Positions 6,448-9,411 of a stretch of DNA of 9,411 nt are shown piece after piece (the stretch's first letter is position 1; every line of letters starts with the position of its first letter). The position numbers and the translations under genes were made by a program. This stretch comes from Elstera litoralis (GTDB lineage: Bacteria > Pseudomonadota > Alphaproteobacteria > Elsterales > Elsteraceae). The notes below the pieces were generated by a model. It saw nothing but the letters and a program-made list of their open reading frames with translations. It was not told where the DNA came from and ran no database searches. The stretch is taken from the NCBI RefSeq assembly GCF_000963705.1, contig NZ_LAJY01000222.1, positions 1-9,411 on the forward strand. The letters run 5' to 3'.

Positions 6448-6485
6448 AAACTCTCCTGCGGCCGTCGGTGGGGGAGCTTAGGCCG

Positions 6486-7352
6486 ATGCGCGTACTCTTT
6501 TTTGGCGATATTGTGGGCCGGTCGGGCCGGGATGCCCTGCTAAAGCATCTGCCGGGGCTGAAGGCTGAGCTTTCCCCGGATTTCATTGTGGTGAATGCCG
6601 AAAATGCGGCGGGCGGCTTCGGGCTGACGCTGGAGATCGCCAACGAGCTGTTCGCGGCGGGAATCGACTGCCTCACCTTAGGCAATCATTCGTGGGATCA
6701 GCGCACGCTGCTCACGCAAATCGACGCCGAAGGCCGCATTATCCGCCCGATCAATTATCCACCAGGAACGCCGGGGCGCGGCGCGGGGCTCTATACCAAA
6801 GGCGGCAAGAAGCTGCTGGTGGTGAATGTGATGGGCCGCCTGTTCATGGACCCGCTCGACGATCCCTTCCGCACGCTCGACGCCGAACTCTCGAAATACC
6901 GGCTGGGCGGCAGCGTCGATGGTATTTTGATCGATGTGCATGCCGAAGCGAGTTCCGAGAAAATGGCGCTGGGGCATTATCTCGACGGGCGCGTGTCCTT
7001 CGTCGTCGGCACCCACACCCATGTTCCCAGCGCCGACGGGCGACTGTTACCCAAAGGTACGGCCTATCAGACCGACGCGGGCATGTGCGGCGATTATAAC
7101 AGCGTCATCGGCATGAAGGCCGATCCGGCGGTCGCCCGCTTCGTCCGCAAACTGCCCGGCGAGCGCCTGACCCCGGCGGAAGGCGAAGGCACGATCTGCG
7201 GTGCGCTGGTAACGCTGGGGGCAAATGGGCTCGCCGAAGCCATCCGCCGGTGCGGCGCGGGCCGGGGTTGCTGGAGGCTTAACCTACTCCCACACACTCC
7301 GGCGCGGGCGGGGGCGGGAGAGGGCGGGTGCCCATTGGTCGGGGATCGGTGA
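6486..7352 (+). CDS. YmdB-family metallophosphoesterase (TIGR00282 type), probable C-terminal frameshift
   Basis: This is a cytoplasmic dinuclear-metal phosphoesterase; Bacillus subtilis YmdB of this family hydrolyses 2',3'-cyclic nucleotides. All metal ligands are visible: Asp8 in GDIVGRSGR, Glu39 and Asn40 in VVNAENAA, Asn67 and His68 in LGNHSWD, His152 in DVHAEASSEK, and His177 and His179 in GTHTHVPSAD. TDAGMCGDYNSVIGM (196-210) is also typical. ATG at 6486 was chosen because it gives the family N-terminus MRVLFFGD and has GGGGGAG about 10 nt upstream; the frame is open 22 codons further up, inside the preceding gene. As read, the protein has 288 residues with an unfamiliar tail after Arg254 that overlaps the convergent EAL gene. 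One extra base near 7247 would restore the tail PVRRGPGLLEA and a stop at 7280-7282, giving 265 residues, the usual size. The catalytic domain is unaffected. Confidence 0.92.
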   Translation: MRVLFFGDIVGRSGRDALLKHLPGLKAELSPDFIVVNAENAAGGFGLTLEIANELFAAGIDCLTLGNHSWDQRTLLTQIDAEGRIIRPINYPPGTPGRGAGLYTKGGKKLLVVNVMGRLFMDPLDDPFRTLDAELSKYRLGGSVDGILIDVHAEASSEKMALGHYLDGRVSFVVGTHTHVPSADGRLLPKGTAYQTDAGMCGDYNSVIGMKADPAVARFVRKLPGERLTPAEGEGTICGALVTLGANGLAEAIRRCGAGRGCWRLNLLPHTPARAGAGEGGCPLVGDR

Positions 7353-9102
7353 ATAGGCCGGGCGTTTTGAAAATCCGGCTATTCGGCTTGTAGAAGAGAT
7401 AGCCCTGACCGTGGGTAACGCCGAGCGTGGTGAGGATGGCGGCCTGGGCTTCGGTTTCGATCATTTCCGCCGTGGTTTCAATGCCAAGCTCTTTGCAGAG
7501 CGACAGAATGGCGCGCACGAACATGCGGTCGCGGTCATTGCTCTGGATGTTTTTGACATAGATGCCGTCGAGCTTGACCACATCGACCTTGAAGGCGCGC
7601 AAATAATGGAGAGCGGCGGCCCCCGCGCCAAAATCATCGATGCAAACGCGGTATTCCAGCGCGCGCAGCTTATCGATAATCCGGCCGACGCGGTCTAGGT
7701 CGCGAATGGCGGCCGACTCGGTCACTTCGATCAACAGGCGTCGGCGCAGTTTGGGATAACGCCGCAGCAATTCTTCAAAATCATTGACGAAAAGCTCGGA
7801 TTCGAGCGATCCGCCCGAAATATTCACGGCAATGTCATAGGCTTCCGGCTCGGCATCCAATTGCTTCAGCACTTGGCGGCAGATGGACATATCGAGTTCC
7901 GTCACCATCCCGACCTGTTCGGCGAAGGTCACGGTTTCGAAAGGGGAGGAGCCGTCCGGCAGGCGCGACAGCGCCTCCTGATGGTGAATGCGCCGGGTCT
8001 TCAAATCGACAATCGGGTGAAAAACCATACTGAAACCGTGAGAGGCAAGAATATCACGGATCGAGGTGACGCGGGCGACCGTGTCCTTCATCAACTCGCC
8101 TAGGCTTTCATTCAAATTCGTGACGGTAAAATCGCCCTTTTGCGTTTCGGTAAACTTCGTGACGGCATAAATCAGCGCGCGGCTGGCATCGACCACATTG
8201 ATATCGGTAATATCGATCTTCAATTCGCTGGCGGTGACTTCGACGCCCTGGCCTTCCGGATCAAGTTGCCGTGCCAGCGCTTCCACCTGTGCCTTGATGT
8301 CGCGCGCATCAACCGAGGCTTCGTGCAGAACGCCGTATTTATCGTCGCTGAGGCGCACCGCGCTATCGCCGCCCTGGCTTTGGCTGGACAGCAGCGCGCC
8401 GAGCGCCCGTTGAAAGGCGGCTTGTTCAGTCGCATCCAGCCGCGCGCCGAGGTCCGAAACGCCCTGCAAATCCACCATCGTCAAGCGCAGCGGCTCTTGA
8501 TCGGGGTGCTCTTTGGCATATTTTAAACGGCGGGTGGCGATTTCGGTAAACGCATCTTGAGTGAGCAGGCCGGTCGAACGGTCGCGCTGGTTCGGGCCTT
8601 CTTCCAAACGCTCCAAGGCGCGCGGCAAGCCATCCTCAGCCACATCCAAACGGTTCGCAAACGATAGGTAGAACCGATCTTGGCGCTCCGGCAGGGGAAA
8701 ACCCGCCACCGATCCGGCCGACATCCGCCCGCCTTGGACGGTCATGAACAGCGACTGCGGGCGCAGGCGCAGGCCATTGGTAAGGGCGGTTTGGACTTCT
8801 TTAATCAGGCCCCGGCTGGTTTCGGCCAACAGGCTTGCGAGAGGCCGTCCAATAAGATCATCCGTCGACAGGCCGGTCAGCGAGTAGCTCGCGCCGAAGC
8901 AATAGGTGATTTTCATCCCCGCATCGACTTCCAGCAAAAGCTCGGCACGGGAGAAGGAAAACGCCAACAGCCGCGCGCGATCTTCGCGCAACCGGGCGAG
9001 TTTGGCGTCGGAAACGGTGGCGGCGCGCGAGGACACTCCCTCTATCGGAGCGGAGGCCGTTACACTGGTGCCAGAACGAGCAGGGGTAACGGCAGATTTC
9101 AC
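7279..9102 (-). CDS. PAS-degenerate GGDEF-EAL protein, probable c-di-GMP phosphodiesterase
   Basis: This 607-residue soluble protein probably degrades the second messenger cyclic di-GMP. A PAS-like sensor region (about 45-150, with YSLTGLSTDDLIGRPLASLL at 73-92) is followed by a degenerate GGDEF domain (about 174-340). The latter keeps DRSTGLLTQDAF (174-185) but has LSDDKYG (251-257) where GGDEF should be, so cyclase activity is unlikely. The EAL domain (about 345-580) keeps its catalytic residues: EAL at 376-378, Asn427 in NISGGS, Glu459 in IEVTES, Asp489-Asp490 in DDFGAG, Lys510 in VKLD, Glu546 and Glu549 in AEMIE, and Gln566 in GQGYLF. The tail is proline-rich (RPLPPPPAPE). No membrane segment is seen. 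The start is a GTG with only a weak binding site, so the exact N-terminus is uncertain. It is convergent with the YmdB gene. The A+T-rich 166 bp upstream should hold its promoter, but no convincing boxes were found. Confidence 0.93.
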   Translation of the reverse strand: MKSAVTPARSGTSVTASAPIEGVSSRAATVSDAKLARLREDRARLLAFSFSRAELLLEVDAGMKITYCFGASYSLTGLSTDDLIGRPLASLLAETSRGLIKEVQTALTNGLRLRPQSLFMTVQGGRMSAGSVAGFPLPERQDRFYLSFANRLDVAEDGLPRALERLEEGPNQRDRSTGLLTQDAFTEIATRRLKYAKEHPDQEPLRLTMVDLQGVSDLGARLDATEQAAFQRALGALLSSQSQGGDSAVRLSDDKYGVLHEASVDARDIKAQVEALARQLDPEGQGVEVTASELKIDITDINVVDASRALIYAVTKFTETQKGDFTVTNLNESLGELMKDTVARVTSIRDILASHGFSMVFHPIVDLKTRRIHHQEALSRLPDGSSPFETVTFAEQVGMVTELDMSICRQVLKQLDAEPEAYDIAVNISGGSLESELFVNDFEELLRRYPKLRRRLLIEVTESAAIRDLDRVGRIIDKLRALEYRVCIDDFGAGAAALHYLRAFKVDVVKLDGIYVKNIQSNDRDRMFVRAILSLCKELGIETTAEMIETEAQAAILTTLGVTHGQGYLFYKPNSRIFKTPGLFTDPRPMGTRPLPPPPAPECVGVG

Positions 9103-9268
9103 GTGGCCGTGTCCATAAGGCAGGAAAACTTACTCAACTAGGGTAGCGGGTCCGAAACCTTACCGCAAGAGTTCAAAACAATTTAAGCATAAATTCTGTA
9201 TTAAGCTTTTATTAACAATAAAACGATTGTCATTATTAAGAAAACGCTAAAGAAATGGGAGGATTGGG

Positions 9269-9411
9269 TTACGAACGCGCCTGCGCCAGTGTTTCTGCCT
9301 TCATTTCCAGCTCCAACCAACGGTCTTCGAGCGTTGCAAGCTGCGAGCGTAACGTTTCTAATTTTGCCGAAGCATCCGCGAAGCCTTTAGGATCTTTGGT
9401 GTAAAAAGACG
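9269..9411 (-). CDS. ABC-F ATPase, C-terminal end only (Uup-like)
   Basis: The last 46 codons and TAA stop of a leftward gene enter from the right edge. The segment reads SFYTKDPKGFADASAKLETL and continues through LEDRWLELEMK. This is the pattern of the C-terminal coiled-coil domain of ABC-F proteins, with a DPxxF start, heptad helix and the RWLELE motif. Proteins of this kind are cytoplasmic twin-ATPase factors that act on the ribosome or, for Uup, have been tied to DNA and ribosome functions. The ATPase domains lie outside the window, so subfamily and function cannot be settled. No clear intrinsic terminator follows; the 166 bp after the stop are A+T-rich. Confidence 0.78.
   Translation of the reverse strand, partial: SFYTKDPKGFADASAKLETLRSQLATLEDRWLELEMKAETLAQARS

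Noticed and set aside
6440..6463. Small hairpin AGAGT/ACTCT after the cyclo-ligase gene
   Set aside because: Five weak base pairs with no U-tract, and the next gene starts 38 bp downstream in the same direction.
9103..9268. Promoter and ABC-F terminator in the A+T-rich gap upstream of the EAL gene
   Set aside because: Several TTGTTA- or ATGACA-like boxes occur, but none pairs with a good -10 at 16-18 bp. The only inverted repeat (ACAAT/ATTGT, 9216-9230) has a 5-bp A+T stem.

Overview
The window reads as a stretch of an alphaproteobacterial chromosome, probably Rhodospirillales-like. The reasons are a fairly high G+C content, the gene order zauP-zapA-6S RNA-5-FTHF cyclo-ligase, a tkt-gap operon and an alphaproteobacterial-style PAS-GGDEF-EAL protein. 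No mobile element, CRISPR array, tRNA or rRNA was seen. The lineage is inferred from gene content and style, not from a database match.

Left part (1-4641), all genes read leftward. Positions 2647-4641 encode transketolase and 1579-2586 encode glyceraldehyde-3-phosphate dehydrogenase, both in central carbon metabolism. A strong intrinsic terminator follows gap. Its U-tract abuts the ribosome binding site of a 152-residue protein of unknown function (1042-1500). Beyond that lies the 5' part of a large leftward gene (1-943) for an ELWxxDGT-repeat protein with an alpha-helical N-terminus. It is cut by the window edge.

Middle (4642-5772). The 216-bp gap upstream of tkt holds two divergent sigma70-type promoters arranged with perfect symmetry around position 4748; their -35 boxes lie in one inverted repeat. 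Rightward come the short coiled-coil gene zauP and the cell-division gene zapA, which act together on the FtsZ ring. A 6S RNA gene follows, supported by its closing stem and its position, and then about 160 bp of non-coding DNA with one strong hairpin.

Right part (5773-9411). Rightward are the 5-formyltetrahydrofolate cyclo-ligase gene (GTG start) and a YmdB-type metallophosphoesterase gene, probably one transcript. The YmdB frame seems to carry a one-base frameshift near 7247. The restored frame would end in a family-like tail at 7282, where its stop codon overlaps the stop of the convergent EAL gene (7279-9102, leftward). That gene encodes a PAS-degenerate GGDEF-EAL protein, probably a c-di-GMP phosphodiesterase. 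At the right edge is the C-terminal end of a leftward ABC-F ATPase gene (9269-9411).

Most of the window is ordinary housekeeping DNA. The items most worth a second look are the YmdB frameshift, the symmetric tkt/zauP divergent promoter, the ELWxxDGT protein with a flagellin-like N-terminus, and the terminator fused to the start of the unknown gene.
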